From assembly GCA_029891385.1 (NCBI GenBank), contig CM057233.1, positions 52,716,063-52,780,062 of the forward strand: a stretch of DNA of 64,000 nt, written 5' to 3'. A program made the position numbers and the translations under genes. The notes under the pieces were generated by a model. The model did not search any database and had not been told where the DNA came from. It saw only the letters and a list, made by a program, of their open reading frames with translations. Of the stretch, positions 33,177-46,010 are shown piece by piece. Source of the stretch: Erythroxylum novogranatense (taxonomy: Eukaryota > Streptophyta > Magnoliopsida > Malpighiales > Erythroxylaceae). Every line of letters begins with the position of its first letter. Position 1 is the stretch's first letter.

Positions 33177-35947
33177 TGTAGCGCCCCCTTACCGTAGGGT
33201 ACGCATCGGGACGCTCGTGGGATGTTCCGACGAATATCCTACAGCAAGGAAGTGTTACTAACGAAAACAATCACTAAACACTCGCATGGCATCAATATAA
33301 TTAAACCGCATTATACAAATCACTAAAATTTAAAACCACAATAAACTTTCATTTCATAGCATAAATCCAAAATATAGGCAAGTCTATCAGTCCCCTACAG
33401 GCTAAATACACTAATCCAAAAAGGGAATCTGATACAAACGTCTATACTAAGATCATCCAAAAATCGCCCGGTGGTGACCGACCAGGTGCCATCGCTTCAC
33501 TTGATCACGCACTCGCACGACAGGAAAATCTATCACGGGAGCTAGGATCCTACTAACGCTGTCTTGAAAAATATATTGCAATGTTGGGTGAGTTTGCGAA
33601 CTCAATGAGAAACCATCATCGATGGTTCACCCAACTCATGCATATACACATAATATATCACATAGTACACTTTAACGCATTTTAGAACACTGTACACAAT
33701 TTACACATTTATACGATAACATAACTCAGACATGTCACTTCACCATTGGCACATATCACACGCATTCTTAATTTCACTACACAGTCAGATGCACAAAGTA
33801 TGCAAATTCTCATTTTATGTCATTGTTGTGATTGAGCGTTAACACTGTCCTGATTCGGACACTTTTCACCATGATCACATTTTCGACAAGTAGGAGAGCC
33901 CTCGTGGTATGCCTTCTTGCCTCGCCACATTAGGGATAAGAGAGCCTCCGGGTATGCACTATTCCTTTTGGCCTTAGGCCCATTCATCGATAATCGAGCT
34001 TAAAGCTCGCTCACTAAATGCTTCAGCCACAACCGCTTAGTTACCACTTATAATCATGCCTAGTATGCACTAACACTTGCAAATACTAAAGCATATATAT
34101 ATATCACTGTACTCGCTTGTCATAATCGTAACACTTACTCATAATTCGCATACATCGATTCACATTTGTATCACTCACGCTGGCAACTAATTCACACATT
34201 CACAAACATATTAATACACAAAATCGAGGAACCAACTAGGTTACTCACCAGTAACTTCCGAGCTACGCTCTGAAGTCCCAAATGATATCCGTGGAATCGT
34301 CGATCCAACGGTGCTCTATAACAATTCAAACAAATTATCATCACTAGATGCTCAATCAATTGAATTCACTAATGCACATGTCTTAATTTGAAATTATATA
34401 ATGCATGATCATGATTTTCCAGCGCTCTATCCAAATCCTCTATCTCTCGCTTCATAACCAAAAATTCACTATTCACTAAGTCAATAGCATCCATCGATTT
34501 CTGAAATCCCTCATTTAAAACTCTAATTATACTCTCATTAGTCAAAACATAACTCTTAGGTTGCATTTGAAACTATAATGGATTCTCTTTCGGTAATTAC
34601 AATCTCTCTAATTAAAATTCGAGCTCTCAATCTCTACCACAATTGTACACCTCTTTCTCTAGTTCATAACGAATCTAGAATTACCTCAACTGGAGGTCTA
34701 CACCAAAAGATATACCCTAAAAATCAAAACACATCCAGATAAAATTTTGTCCCTACTTACTGTCTCTCGCCCATACAAGACAGCCTTCATTGCGGCGTGG
34801 ATCCGTTCGCCATGCGTAACACCTCTCTTCTCCTCGCCATGACGCTTACCACTTGACTTCACAAGGGCGTCTAAATCCGTTAAGCTTCGCCATGGCGTCT
34901 CATTCGCTCGCCAATGGCGTCATCTTCGCTCGGCTTGAAAGCACACCTTTTCGCGCCATGTGACCTTTTTCGACGTCATGACGTGCGGCCCAACTTCTTC
35001 TTCTCCGATTCATTTTTTCCGCCATTTTCAACCATTCTCTCTCTATACTAGCATTAAACACACTCATCTACTCACATCTAACTCATTAAACACCATAAAT
35101 GCAACAACCACAATAAATAACAACATTTAACGCAATAAACTTACCAAATCGAAGAATCGAACGAAACCCTAAAAATCTTCCGAAATTCTCAATCCTCTAA
35201 CACCAACGATGAGCCTCCAACTCCAAGCTAGACATCAACAACTCAAATGATCCAGCAGATCTTTAGCCACAATAGAAGGGAAACCAACGAAAATCTCCAA
35301 GGGGGAAAGGGGAAGATCGACGACGGAGAGCAAAAGGGGAAGAAGAAGAAAATTGCTTAACTCCCAAAATTCAAAACCTTATAACTATATATATAAGGGG
35401 TCAATTTAACCTATAAATCATAGTCCTCAATTTCATTTAATCTCAGCCTCTAAATTTCACATGGCTCATCACAAAAATTCTCAAACTCACAGATCTAAAT
35501 TTCCAAGCCATTTACCACTCACTTTCGAAACCGAAATCTAAATCATCAGTCTCTAGGTCATTTTCCCGGTCCGGACATATAACTCTAAAAATTCCAGAAA
35601 AATTCTCATAATTCCTCAAAAATATAAAACACTCGATCACATACTCAAATCTAAATTTCCAATTCCACAAATTCAATTCTCACTCTAACTCAACTATTCC
35701 ACTCAAATTATCCCTAATTTCACTTTAAATCAAATCTAATTCAACTATCTCAAAATTCACAATTCAACTCATAATCACAATTTAAATGCTGGAACCATCA
35801 TGAATGCATGTCACTATGTATGCATGTGCAATTTACTCAATTGTCACTGATGCAGAGGCAAAAATGCACGTGCAGTTCAATTATGAATGCACCCCACTAA
35901 CCCATCCAAATTACCGATATGACCTTCACATCAGAACGGATGTTACA
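33177..35947 (-). repeat. Gypsy 3' LTR (left copy)
   Basis: 2771 bp. Contains at 34780-34990 an array of CGCCATGGCG-like units that in the other LTR is CGCCGCGGCG-like. A polypurine tract (AGGAGAAGAGAA on the element strand, 35948-35960) adjoins it inside the element. Confidence 0.93.
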
Positions 35948-35989
35948 ATTCTCTTCTCCTAAATAAAATTTCGTCCCGAATTTCATACC

Positions 35990-36480
35990 GACCGGTCGAA
36001 CAAATGAGGTACCGCCTCTCTCAGGCTCCTCGGCCTCCCAAGTTGCTTCCTCCGATGAGTGGTTCTTTCATAGACTTTCACCAATGGAATCACCCCGCCC
36101 TTAATTGCTTGACCAGCGATTCGATAATCTGCACCGGCTTCTCAACATAACTCAGATCACTCGCTATCTCAATCTCTTGAGCCGGAATCACATAAGTCGG
36201 GTCCGAGCGGTATCTCCGAGCATACTCACATGAAACACATCACGAACTGGGACATCTCACTAGCAAAGCCAATCTATAGGCCAACAAATCCAATCCTCTC
36301 AAGAATCTCATACGGACCGATATACCGAGGACTCAACTTGCCCTTACGGCCAAATCTCAAGACTCTTTCAAGGTGACACTCGGAGGAATACTCTGCTGCT
36401 ACATCAGTAATCCATCTCACGCCGATCGCCGATCCGCATAACTCTTCTCGCTCATCCCGAAATACCTTGATGCGACTCAA
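35990..36480 (-). pseudogene. Gypsy integrase C-terminus and chromodomain remnant
   Basis: Frame 36480-36274 has GKLSPRYIGPYEILERIG, the conserved segment following the integrase core in chromoviruses. Further along the minus strand (about 36090-36030) NHSSEEATWEAEE appears, the hallmark of Tekay/Del chromodomains (NHS..EATWE). Chromodomains tether integration to heterochromatin marks. Frames between them are broken, so the domain is not intact. Confidence 0.75.
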
Positions 36481-36544
36481 TCAATCTCACTTTATCCATC
36501 AGATCTCGGATCACTCGGGACCCTCAAGCATCCTCACACCCTCT

Positions 36545-37363
36545 TCATCCCAAAGAAAGAGGTGATCTACATGGTCTCCCATACAAGGCCTCATACGGTG
36601 CCATCCCAATACTGCTCTGGTACTGATTATTGTACGCAAACTCAACCAGAACCAAGTACTGATCCCAAGCACCTCTAAACTCCAATACACAAGCTCTCAG
36701 CATATCCTCAATAGTCTTGATCGTCCTCTCACTCTGCCCATCTGTCTGAGGATGAAACGCTGTACTAAAGTTCAATCTCGAACCCAAAGCTGACTGCAGG
36801 CTCCTCCAGAACCTCGAAGTAAATCTGGGATCCCTATCTAACACTATCGATACCGGGACCCCATGCAGTCGCACAATCTCTGCCACATACTTCTGGGCCA
36901 ACTGATCGAGAGTATTATTCTCTCGCATTGGCAAGAAGTGAGACGATTTGGTCAATCGGTCCACTATGACCCAGATCGCATCATGTTGCCTCGACGTCCT
37001 AGGCAATCCCATAATAAAGTCTATAGTAATCCGTTCCCATTTCCACTCCGAAATGGGTAACGAATGCAATCTCCCAACTGGGGCCTGGTGCTCAGCCTTA
37101 ACCTGCTGGCACGTCAAACACCGAGAAACGAACTCTGCCACTTGCCTCTTCATGCTTGGCCACCAAAAATGTAACCTAAGGGTATTATACATATTGGTAG
37201 TACCAGGATGCATCGCATAAGCGGCCACATGCGCTTCCTCCAAAATCTCTCGTCTCAGATCATCAACATCTGGCACACACAACCTCTGACCCATCCAAAG
37301 AGTCCCGTCTCTCAACTCAAAATCAGTAGTCAATCCTGATCTGACTCTATCCATCAATCTCAC
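36545..37363 (-). CDS. Gypsy integrase core
   Basis: 272 open codons. The zinc module shows H45, H52, C82 and C85 (HPGTTNMY ... RCLTCQQVKAEHQ). The catalytic core has D115 (ITIDFIMGLP), D176 (LDRDPRFTS) and E212 (GQSERTIKTIEDML). AFHPQTDGQSER and MAPYEALYGRPCRSP are gypsy-typical. The domain appears complete and is the best preserved part of this element. It would insert the element cDNA into chromatin. Confidence 0.93.
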   Translation of the reverse strand: MRLMDRVRSGLTTDFELRDGTLWMGQRLCVPDVDDLRREILEEAHVAAYAMHPGTTNMYNTLRLHFWWPSMKRQVAEFVSRCLTCQQVKAEHQAPVGRLHSLPISEWKWERITIDFIMGLPRTSRQHDAIWVIVDRLTKSSHFLPMRENNTLDQLAQKYVAEIVRLHGVPVSIVLDRDPRFTSRFWRSLQSALGSRLNFSTAFHPQTDGQSERTIKTIEDMLRACVLEFRGAWDQYLVLVEFAYNNQYQSSIGMAPYEALYGRPCRSPLSLG

Positions 37364-37461
37364 TAATACTGGATCCTGACCCTGGACTCTCCTGTCCTGT
37401 CCTGCAACATAGGCCTCAGCCTCAAGGTAGCAATCAAGGCTCCATCTTGAGCCAAATCCAT

Positions 37462-38106
37462 CTACACATTAAGCGCTCTCAACTGAATCAAGCTAGGCAG
37501 TCTCCCAATCTGAATCTGAGCTACACTGATATGAGATCTCATACTCAACGCATCTGCCACCACATTGGCCTTCCCTGGATGATACTCAATCGTGCAGTCA
37601 TAGTCCTTCAACAGCTCAATCCATCTCCTCTGTCTCAGATTCAACTCTCGCTGACTCAACAAATATCTCAGACTCTTATGATCAGTGAGGATCTGGAACG
37701 TCTCCCCATACAAATAATGTCTTCAGATCTTCAAAGCAAACACCACTGCAGCCAACTCCAAATCATGTACCGGATAATTCACCTCGTGAGACCTCAACTG
37801 TCTCGAGGCATACGCTATAACTCTCCCATGCTGCATCAATACACATCCCAATCCACGATGCGAGGCATCATCAGAAACCTCAAAGCCTCCGGTCCAGATG
37901 GAATGCCTAACACCGTGCAGATACAACCGATGTTTCAGCTCCTCAAAGCTCTTCCGCACTCCTCGCACCATCCGAACGGCACATTCTTCCTCAATAGCTT
38001 CGTCAAAGGGGCGGAGATCAACGAAAACCCCTTGACGAACCTCCGGTAATATCCGACTAATCCTAGGAAACTCCGCAACTCTGGCACACTCCTCAGAATC
38101 TCCCAA
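37462..38106 (-). pseudogene. Gypsy RNase H (two pieces)
   Basis: 38106-37723 has the first aspartate region ([20 protein letters not shown]) and [17 protein letters not shown] with the catalytic Glu; 37713-37462 continues with [12 protein letters not shown] and [20 protein letters not shown], ending VVADALS. A single stop (TGA where the family has Trp) separates the pieces. The domain removes RNA from the RNA:DNA hybrid. Confidence 0.9.
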
Positions 38107-39008
38107 CTCATAACCGCCTCTATCTTATGAGGGTCCACCTGAATACCCTCACCGGACACCACGTGCCCCAGAAATACAATCTCATCAAGCCAGAATTCAC
38201 ACTTAGTGAATTTGGCGAACAACCGTCTCTCTCTCATGACCTACAGAACAATCCTCAGATGCTCCGCATGCTCCTGTCTACTCCTCGAATACACTAAAAT
38301 ATCATCAATAAACAAAATCACGAACTGATCCAGGTAGGGCTGAAAGACCTTATTCATCAAGGCCATGAAGGCTGCCGGGGCATTAGACAACCCGAACGGC
38401 ATCACTAAGAACTCGAAATGCCCATATCTGCTCCTGAAAACACTCTTAGGCACATCGGCCTCTGCAATCCTCAACTGATAATACCTTGACCTCAGGTCCA
38501 ACTTAGTAAACACTTGAGCTCCCTACAACTGGTCAAATAGATCATCGATCCTAGGTAGCGGATACTTATTCTTCACTGTCACCCGATTCAGCTGCCTATA
38601 GTCGATGCACAACCTCAAAGTCCCGTCCTTCTTCTTCACAAACAACACTGGAGCTCCCCAAGGCGAAACACTCGGCCTAATGAACCCCTTATCCAACAAC
38701 TCCTACAACTGAGCCTTAAGCTCCCTCAGTTCCACCGGTGCCATCCTATATGGAGGTATAGATATAAGAGCGGTACCTGGAACGAGGTCAATCTCAAACT
38801 CCGTCTCCCGATCCGGTGGCAAACCCGGTAACTCATCGGGGAACACATCCGGAAATTCCCTAATCACTGGAATATCTTGCAACCTCTGCTCAACCCTGGA
38901 ATCAACCACGTGAGCTAGATAGGCCTCACATCCTCCCTGCATCAACCTCAGGACACTCAGAAAGGAAATCATCCTACTGCACCGCTTGCGACTAACACCT
39001 CGAAACAA
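37935..39008 (-). pseudogene. Gypsy reverse transcriptase with in-frame TAG codons
   Basis: Pieces in one phase: 39008-38703 (EFPDVFPDELPGLPPDRETE, PYRMAPVELRELK), then 38700-38526 with [20 protein letters not shown] and [20 protein letters not shown], then 38513-38241 with [27 protein letters not shown] and the catalytic FIDDILVYS, then 38237-37935 ([37 protein letters not shown]). They are split by TAG at 38703-38705, 38523-38525 and 38241-38243, each where related elements have glutamine (CAG). Otherwise the domain is complete. Confidence 0.92.
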
Positions 39009-39666
39009 ATAGGGTGACCAGAGATTCTAACACAACCTCCTTGGTATAACAATCCATCACAGCCCTATGCGCAGTAAGCCAGTCCATCCCTAGAATCAGA
39101 TCAACCGCTCTTAAAGACAAAACTATCAGGTCTGCACTCAACTCTGCCTGATCAATCACTATCGGACACCCCTTGCAAACCTCTCCCAAAACTGTCGTAC
39201 TACCTAGAGGTATACTCACCTCTAACCCACACTACAATCTCTCCCTATCATAATGCAATCTATATGCCACATGCGGTGCAATGAAAGAATGAGTGGATCC
39301 AGGATCCATCAATGCATAAACCTCAAAGCCAGAAATCAGAAGCATACCCGCAACAACATCTGGAGACTCCTGAGCCTCCTGCCGAGTCATAACATAGACT
39401 CTAGCCTGGGACTGCTGACGGCTGCTCTGTCCCTCGGACCTCACTACGGATCCCTCAGTTCGGCCTCGGCCTCTCCATCCAGATCCACCTCCACGGCTCT
39501 GCTGCACCGAGGTAGTACTGCCTGATCTACCAGTCATAGCGGACTGGGCCTCTACAGTAAAAGGACACTTTGAGTCGATGGTCCATGGAACCACACTGAG
39601 ACACACCCGGTAAACCTCCAAGACTCCCTCAGGTCTCCTCTCACAATACTCACATAGCGGGATCAT
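38992..39666 (-). pseudogene. Gypsy nucleocapsid and aspartic protease
   Basis: 39666-39232 begins with a damaged CCHC knuckle (CEYCERR, later Cys out of register), then an Arg/Gly/Ser-rich linker and the protease with DPGSTHSFIA, the catalytic Asp motif of Tekay-type elements. 39219-38992 continues with SIPLGSTTVLG, DLIVLSL and LILGMDWL, the second half of the protease. A stop at about 39232-39234 separates them. Confidence 0.88.
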
Positions 39667-39885
39667 CTGCTCAACCTCTAAAGACCGCCACGACCACCAC
39701 TAGGATCGAGCAAATCTCCTCTGCCCAAAACCAGATCACCGAGCTCCTCCAGTGGACTGAAGGGCCCTGCTCGACGCCATTGAACCTCTACTAGCATTGC
39801 CCTGACTATCACTGGGCCTCTTGCCCCTAGGTCTCGATCCACCAGTCGACTTCGCCAAGAACTGCTCAATCCTCACTACGCCGCC

Positions 39886-40395
39886 TCACCAACAAAGGTG
39901 TCCATGTCCGATCGGGCCAATAACTGCACGGATCTCCATATTGAGTCCGCCCTCAAACCTTCGATACCTATCAGACTCAGAGGCAAACAAAACAGACGCA
40001 TACGCCGACAGCTCATTAAACCGAACCTCATAATCTGTCACTGACATCTGCCCCTGTCTCAACTCAAGAAACTCCTGCATCTTCATCTCTAAATAAACCT
40101 TGGGCGTGAAGTTATCTCTGAATGCCCGCAAGAAATCATCCTAAGTCAACATGCAGGGCCTGGTGGAACTGCCCGGAACAGTCTTCCACCACTGATAAGC
40201 CGGACCCTGAAGTAAAGACACTGCATAATTGAACCTCTCCTTTGCGTCACAATCCATCTGGTCTAGGACTCTCTCAGTCCTCTCTAACCAACCCTCAGCC
40301 TCAGTAGCGTCGGTGCTGCCATAGAAGTCAACAGCCTCCACCATGCAGCCTATCATACCTCCTCTCCGCCTCACGGAACTCTGGAGGTAGCTCAT
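39886..40395 (-). pseudogene. Gypsy gag (Retrotrans_gag)
   Basis: 40395-40141 contains FYGSTDATEAEGWLERTERV and AVSLLQGPAYQWWKTV; 40131-39886 continues with FRDNFTPKVYLEMKMQEFLE and MSVTDYEVRFNELSAYA. This is the capsid part of gypsy gag. A stop at about 40140 (TAG for an expected Trp in LTWDDF) breaks the frame. The true N-terminus lies upstream, between 40395 and the PBS, but is not cleanly open. Confidence 0.88.
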
Positions 40396-40566
40396 CAGAA
40401 TGAGGCACAGGGGACTCTCTACTAGCTCCCACGGATCCTAGGTCAGCTGGTTAATCCACTTGCTCTCCAGGAACGGATGACCTACAACAACAAGAATCTG
40501 ATCAATTTTCGCTTCTCACTGAAATTCAAGCCTAAAATATACTATGCCCAAAAGATGCCAAACCAT

Positions 40567-40578
40567 GCTCTGATACCA
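40567..40578 (-). other. Gypsy primer binding site
   Basis: Plus strand GCTCTGATACCA, element strand TGGTATCAGAGC, complementary to initiator Met tRNA and five bases inside the 5' LTR. Confidence 0.9.
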
Positions 40579-41490
40579 TCTAATGTAGCGCCCCCTTACC
40601 GTAGGGTACGCACAGGGACGCCCGTGGGACGTTCCGACGAATATCCCACAGCAAGGAAGTGCTACTAACGAAAACAATCACTAAATACTCGCATGGCATC
40701 AATATAATTTAACCGCATTATACAAATCACTAAAATTTAAAACCACAATAAACTTTCATTTCATAGCATCAATCCAAAATATAGACAAGTCTATCAGTCC
40801 CCTACAGGCTAAATACAATAATCCAAAAAGGGAATCTGATATAAACGTCTATACTAAGATCATCCCAAAAATCGCCCCAGCTGTCCGACCTGTGTGCCAT
40901 CGCTTCACTTGATCACGCACTCGCACGGCAGGAAAATCTATCACGGGAGCTAGGATCCTACTAACGTTGTCCTGAAAAATATATTGCAATGTTGGGTGAG
41001 TTTGCGAACTCAATGAGAAACCATCATCGATGGTTCACCCAACTCATGCATATACACATAATATATCACATAGTACACTTTAACGCATTTTAGAACACTG
41101 TACACAATTTACACATTTATACGATAACATAACTCAGACATGTCACTTCACCATTGGCACATATCACACGATTCTCAATTTCACTACACACGGATGCACA
41201 AAGTATGCAAATTCTCATTTTATGTCATTGTTGTGGTGAAAGTTAACACCGTCCCGATTCGGGCACTTTTCACCATGATCACATTTTCGGCAAGTAGGAG
41301 AGCCCTCGGGGTATGCACTCTCGCCTACCACATTGGGATAGGAGAGCCCTCCGGGTATGCACTATTCCCTTTTTGCCCAGCCCATTCATCGATAATCGAG
41401 CTTAAAGCTCGCTCACTAAATGCTTCACCACAACCGCTTAGTTACCACTTATAATCATGCCTAGTATGCACTAACACTTGCACAATCACT

Positions 41491-41591
<101 letters not shown>

Positions 41592-42011
41592 TCGCACTCG
41601 CTTGTCACAATCGTAACACTTACTCATAATTCTATACACCGATTCACATTTGTATCACTCACGTTGGCAACTAATTCACACATTCACAAACGTATTAATA
41701 CACAAAGATCGAGGAACCAACTAGGTTACTCACCAGTAACTTCCGAAGCTTCGCTCGAAGTCCCAAATATATCCATGGATCGTCAATCCAACGGTGCCTC
41801 TATAACAATTCAAACGAATTATCATCACTAGATGCTCAATCAATTGAATTCACTAATGCACATGTCTTAATTTGAAATTATATAATGCATGATCATGATT
41901 TTCCAGCGCTCTATCCAAATCCGCTATCTCTCGCTTCATAACCAAAAATTCACTATTCACTAAGTCAATAGCATCCATCGATTTCTCAAATCCCTCATTT
42001 AAAACTCTAAT

Positions 42012-43919
42012 TGTAAGTGGTAAGTCGACTTACACATGTTCGGTACGGATAAGTCGACTTGTTCATTGGATAAGTCGACTTGTTCAAGGTCGGTACTGTT
42101 TATTTGTGCCCTAAAGGCAATCCCCTTTAGCGCGTTTTATTCAAAGTCGTGAACAGACTTTATGAATAAATAAAGAAAAGGCATTATTCATTAATTTGAT
42201 ATTCATAAACATTGTTTATGAATTGATTTGATCTTTAATCAAATTAATGAAGTCCATGATATATGACATAGCATGAAGGAAATTATGATGTGATCATACT
42301 ACTGAGGTTCCTATCATGTGCAATTATGTCAAGATTCAAATTCTCCCTAGTCATAGGATTAATGAGACTGGACATCATTAATTCGGATAGACTAACACAT
42401 GTCATATTCCTTGATTGGATCAAGCAGTGGATCTCAGAAACTGTAAATATGAGATATTTAGAATTGACATGTGGATGCTTACTAGCGGTAGTAAGTTCAT
42501 TGGATGACCTGCCATGAGATCATCACATGGATATCTTATCTAAGTGTCGTTGATAATCTCATCATAGCAATGATGCAAGTATCCTTAGACTTGAGGTACT
42601 CGAGGATATCTTGATACTTGATCCGTGCTTTGACTCCATTCCTTGTTGCCTTCAGAGGTAACTCATGGGTGGTGCTTGGGTACAACTTGAGGTATTCAAG
42701 ATAATTGAGTAGCCAATAAAGGATTCACCACTGGATTAGCGAAAGAGATACCCATGGCCTCTTATCGGGATCATTACTAAGGTCGATTAGCATATATGTC
42801 ATGAAGAGTGTCTTCATTGACATATAGAGTAATGAGTCCCGGGACGAGAACGATATCACTGGGCTAGACTCGGTCTAGTGAGAGTTGACACTTTGACCAT
42901 ACTCATAACCAAGTGGGGTATAGGATGGTGAAAGGACGAATTGCACAGTAATTGTCTATGGAAGGGTTTGTGATCCGTTCGTGATGAATACATCAAACCG
43001 ATTACTTTTCGGTCAATTAGGGGTCATGATGTGTTGCTAGATACCGCTCATGACTTGCTCGGATTAATTGTTAATCTAAGTGGCCAACATAACCGGAGCC
43101 TAAAGGGTCACACGATAAGAGTGTTTCGAGAATCAGAAATAGTAATTGGACAGAGTTCCAATTATGGAGAGCAAATGGATTAAATGGATCCCGATGAGAT
43201 CGAGATATGTCCCGATGAGTTCGCGACATCAATATTGCTAAGAAAGGTTTCCGGGGCTGTTTCGGTACCGGGGCTCGGTAGGCCGGTAGGACCGACCCCA
43301 GTTTGACTGGACCTTTTCAGCAATATATATACATATATATATATGATTAATTAATTAATTAATATATATATATATATATATATATATGCAACGTGGATGG
43401 AGAGGAAGCTTAATTTGGATAATATATAAATATATATATAAGAGGCTAACGTGGGCAAGATGACTCACCATTAGCTTTTAAGTCTTTTAATTGTTAAAAG
43501 ACAAAAGGAATGAGTAAGAAGAGTCCAGATGATGATCGTGGCTTTTGAGTTAGAAGATGAAATGGTTTTGAGAAAACCTATAAGAAATTTGTTTCTCTCA
43601 TCATCGAAAAAGCTCTCCTTCATCTCATCTCTTCAAGTTTTCTCCAAGTCTTCTCCATCAACGTTGATCCAAGCTCTCCAGGACAGAGGTAGGCTCTAGC
43701 AGGCTTTAATCTGTTCTAGCTATTCCCGGGTCAAAAGGTTTGATCCGGTTAGATTTTCTGATCTCTGCGTGGATACCTTTAGAGATAGTCTCTTTTGGCT
43801 ATTTAGGTTGATGTCTTCATACCGATACCTGGATCCTGAGTTTCGGGAAAGTCCCGGGAACAAAAATTTTTGTTTTCCACTGCCGGTACATGTGATGTAC
43901 CTCCCGGGATTTTCCTACA
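42012..43919 (+). repeat. Copia C 5' LTR with palindrome-bearing start
   Basis: Instead of the TGTTAGAGTAGTG start of the A/B LTRs, it opens TGTAAGTGG and carries AAGTCGACTT at 42022, 42051 and 42072 before rejoining the family sequence at GTGCCCTAAAGGCAATC. A TATATAAG element near 43434-43442 is a plausible promoter TATA. An AT microsatellite lies at 43323-43386. Confidence 0.9.
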
Positions 43920-43920
43920 G

Positions 43921-43932
43921 TGGTATCAGAGC
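43921..43932 (+). other. Copia C primer binding site
   Basis: TGGTATCAGAGC, one base after the LTR end, complementary to initiator Met tRNA; orients the element plus. Confidence 0.95.
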
Positions 43933-46010
43933 GTCTGGTGTCCCGTATGAAGCTAAAACCTAAGCAAGATCAGAAACCTAATGGAATTTTCTGTTGATGC
44001 ATGCTTGCTGTCCAATTTTCGAATTTATATTGTGATATGTTTTTCGAAATTTTTCTGCCCAGGATTGTTCATAACATGTTAGAGAATATGTCTATGAATT
44101 TTCAGAATTTATTGATTTGATTTGATATAGTTTTGCTAATTAATTCCCTAAGGTTATAGATGCTGTTTTGTGAAACGATTCTGGAACAGGCATGAGTATA
44201 AAATCGAGAATAAATTCTAGAAAAATGGTTTTTCGGATTTTCCTTCACCTAAATGTCTCTAAGATGTTGTTGAATGTCTGTGAGCATGAAAATTTGATTT
44301 CAAGGTGATTGGATATTTATTCACGAATTTATTCTATGCTGTTGGGAATTGCTGTGCTGATGAACACAGATTTTGAATCGGTTTTGTTATTTAGTTTGAC
44401 TGCGTTTTTGATGGCCTAAAATCCTGAAACAATTCATGTAGCATTTTATGAACATGTAGTAACCTATATAATTTTATCATGATTTATTGAAATTGTTTCA
44501 TTGATCATTTCAAGCAATGTACAGAACTGGACAGTTTTGGTGAAAAGTGTTGGGACTGTTTTGCTTGGCTTGATTGAGTGTGCTTTTTCAGTTCCAATGC
44601 CTTGCACCATTTTTAATGTGATTAAAAATGTGTTATCTTGATGTAGTATGATTTCCAAACTGAATTGCTTGAAGTTGTTTATCCTAGAATTTTCGGATGC
44701 CTAATTGATCACATTAGCGTCTCGTTAGTATATTGCATTATCTTGTTTGTTTTGACCGTCATATTTTTTATGGCATGTGCTGAAGTAAATTTGATAATGT
44801 ATGTGCTAGCTAGAGATGCTTAGGATGATGATTTGGGTGTTCCTAAATTATTTGGAAATTAATGAGTTTTGACTCATTTCAAGCTTTTCATATAGTTTGA
44901 CTATTTAAGGTTTTCATGGTTCAATGAATTGTTCATTGATACATCAAATTTATCAGATATTACCTTAGGTATGTAGGTGTTGTGAATTGGAATTGCATGG
45001 ATTGAGGAATTAGCCGATTAGAGATTATAGCAAATTCTGTTGGACAAGTCGACTTATTTGGAGTATAAGGCGACTTGTTCAGGGTCTGTGCATAAGTCGA
45101 CTTGCAGTGTACAAGGCGACTTGTGTGCGGGTAGGTGCATAAGGCGACTTATATCAGATAAGTCAACTTGTGCGAGGGCAGAAGACAAGGCGACTTGTGT
45201 ATGGGCAGGGGCATAAGGAGACTTGCATTCGTTGTAAGTCGACTTGTGGCATGCTCAAGTTGGATGATAGATGATTAAAAGGATTGATTCAATGTGATTG
45301 ATGAAACCTAAATCATTCCATATAGTCCTGGCGACTATGATCCTTCAGCTTGGAGTCTAGAGTTTCTAAATCCCTCCTCGGTATATGAAAACTAACGCCT
45401 TCCATTAATATGGTAAGAACCAGAGTTCTTATAGGGATGAGTTGTTGGGTAAACCCAAGCTCGCTCTATACGAATATGTTCGAACCATGAAAATAAGATT
45501 TTCGGATTAATGGGTCGGTTTTCACTAGAAGCGTTGGTTTGTTGAGTAAACTCAAGGTCAACGTGGACAGAGGCGAAATTGGGTAGCATACATTAGATAT
45601 ATGCGCATCAAAGAGTTGATACCCAATGTAAGTGCACACATCAACAAGTTGATAGCACTGATCGATAGTTGTGTCTAAGATGTAATTGGTATATCTGATA
45701 CCTCCCGAGACTTAAGGTGGCTTATTGGGTAAACCCAAGGTCATTCTTAATGTCGGTTATCGATGATACAATTGGTATGTCCGATACCTACCGATTGACC
45801 TAAGTTGTGGCTTGTTGGGTAAACCCAAGGTCACTCTTAGCAATGTCGGATATCGACCCACTAGGACATTATGTCACATCGTTTCTTTGGATTCGTAAAG
45901 AGGGTTATGGATTCTAGGAAACTAGTGGGAGCCATATGCATATCATGCAAGTCCTTATGATCATGCAGGCAATTCTATCCTATCATTCCTTCTCTATCGC
46001 GCGCCAGGTT
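43933..46010 (+). other. Copia C leader with palindrome array
   Basis: Homologous to the copia A/B leaders. Nine palindrome-type units lie at 45046-45245: exact AAGTCGACTT at 45046, 45094 and 45236, the rest mostly AAGGCGACTT. The 91-bp duplicated unit is present at about 45660-45860 with extra changes. Confidence 0.8.

Noticed and set aside
37447..38049. 200-codon plus-strand open frame
   Set aside because: It is antisense to gypsy RT/RNase H, whose conserved motifs on the minus strand explain the DNA.
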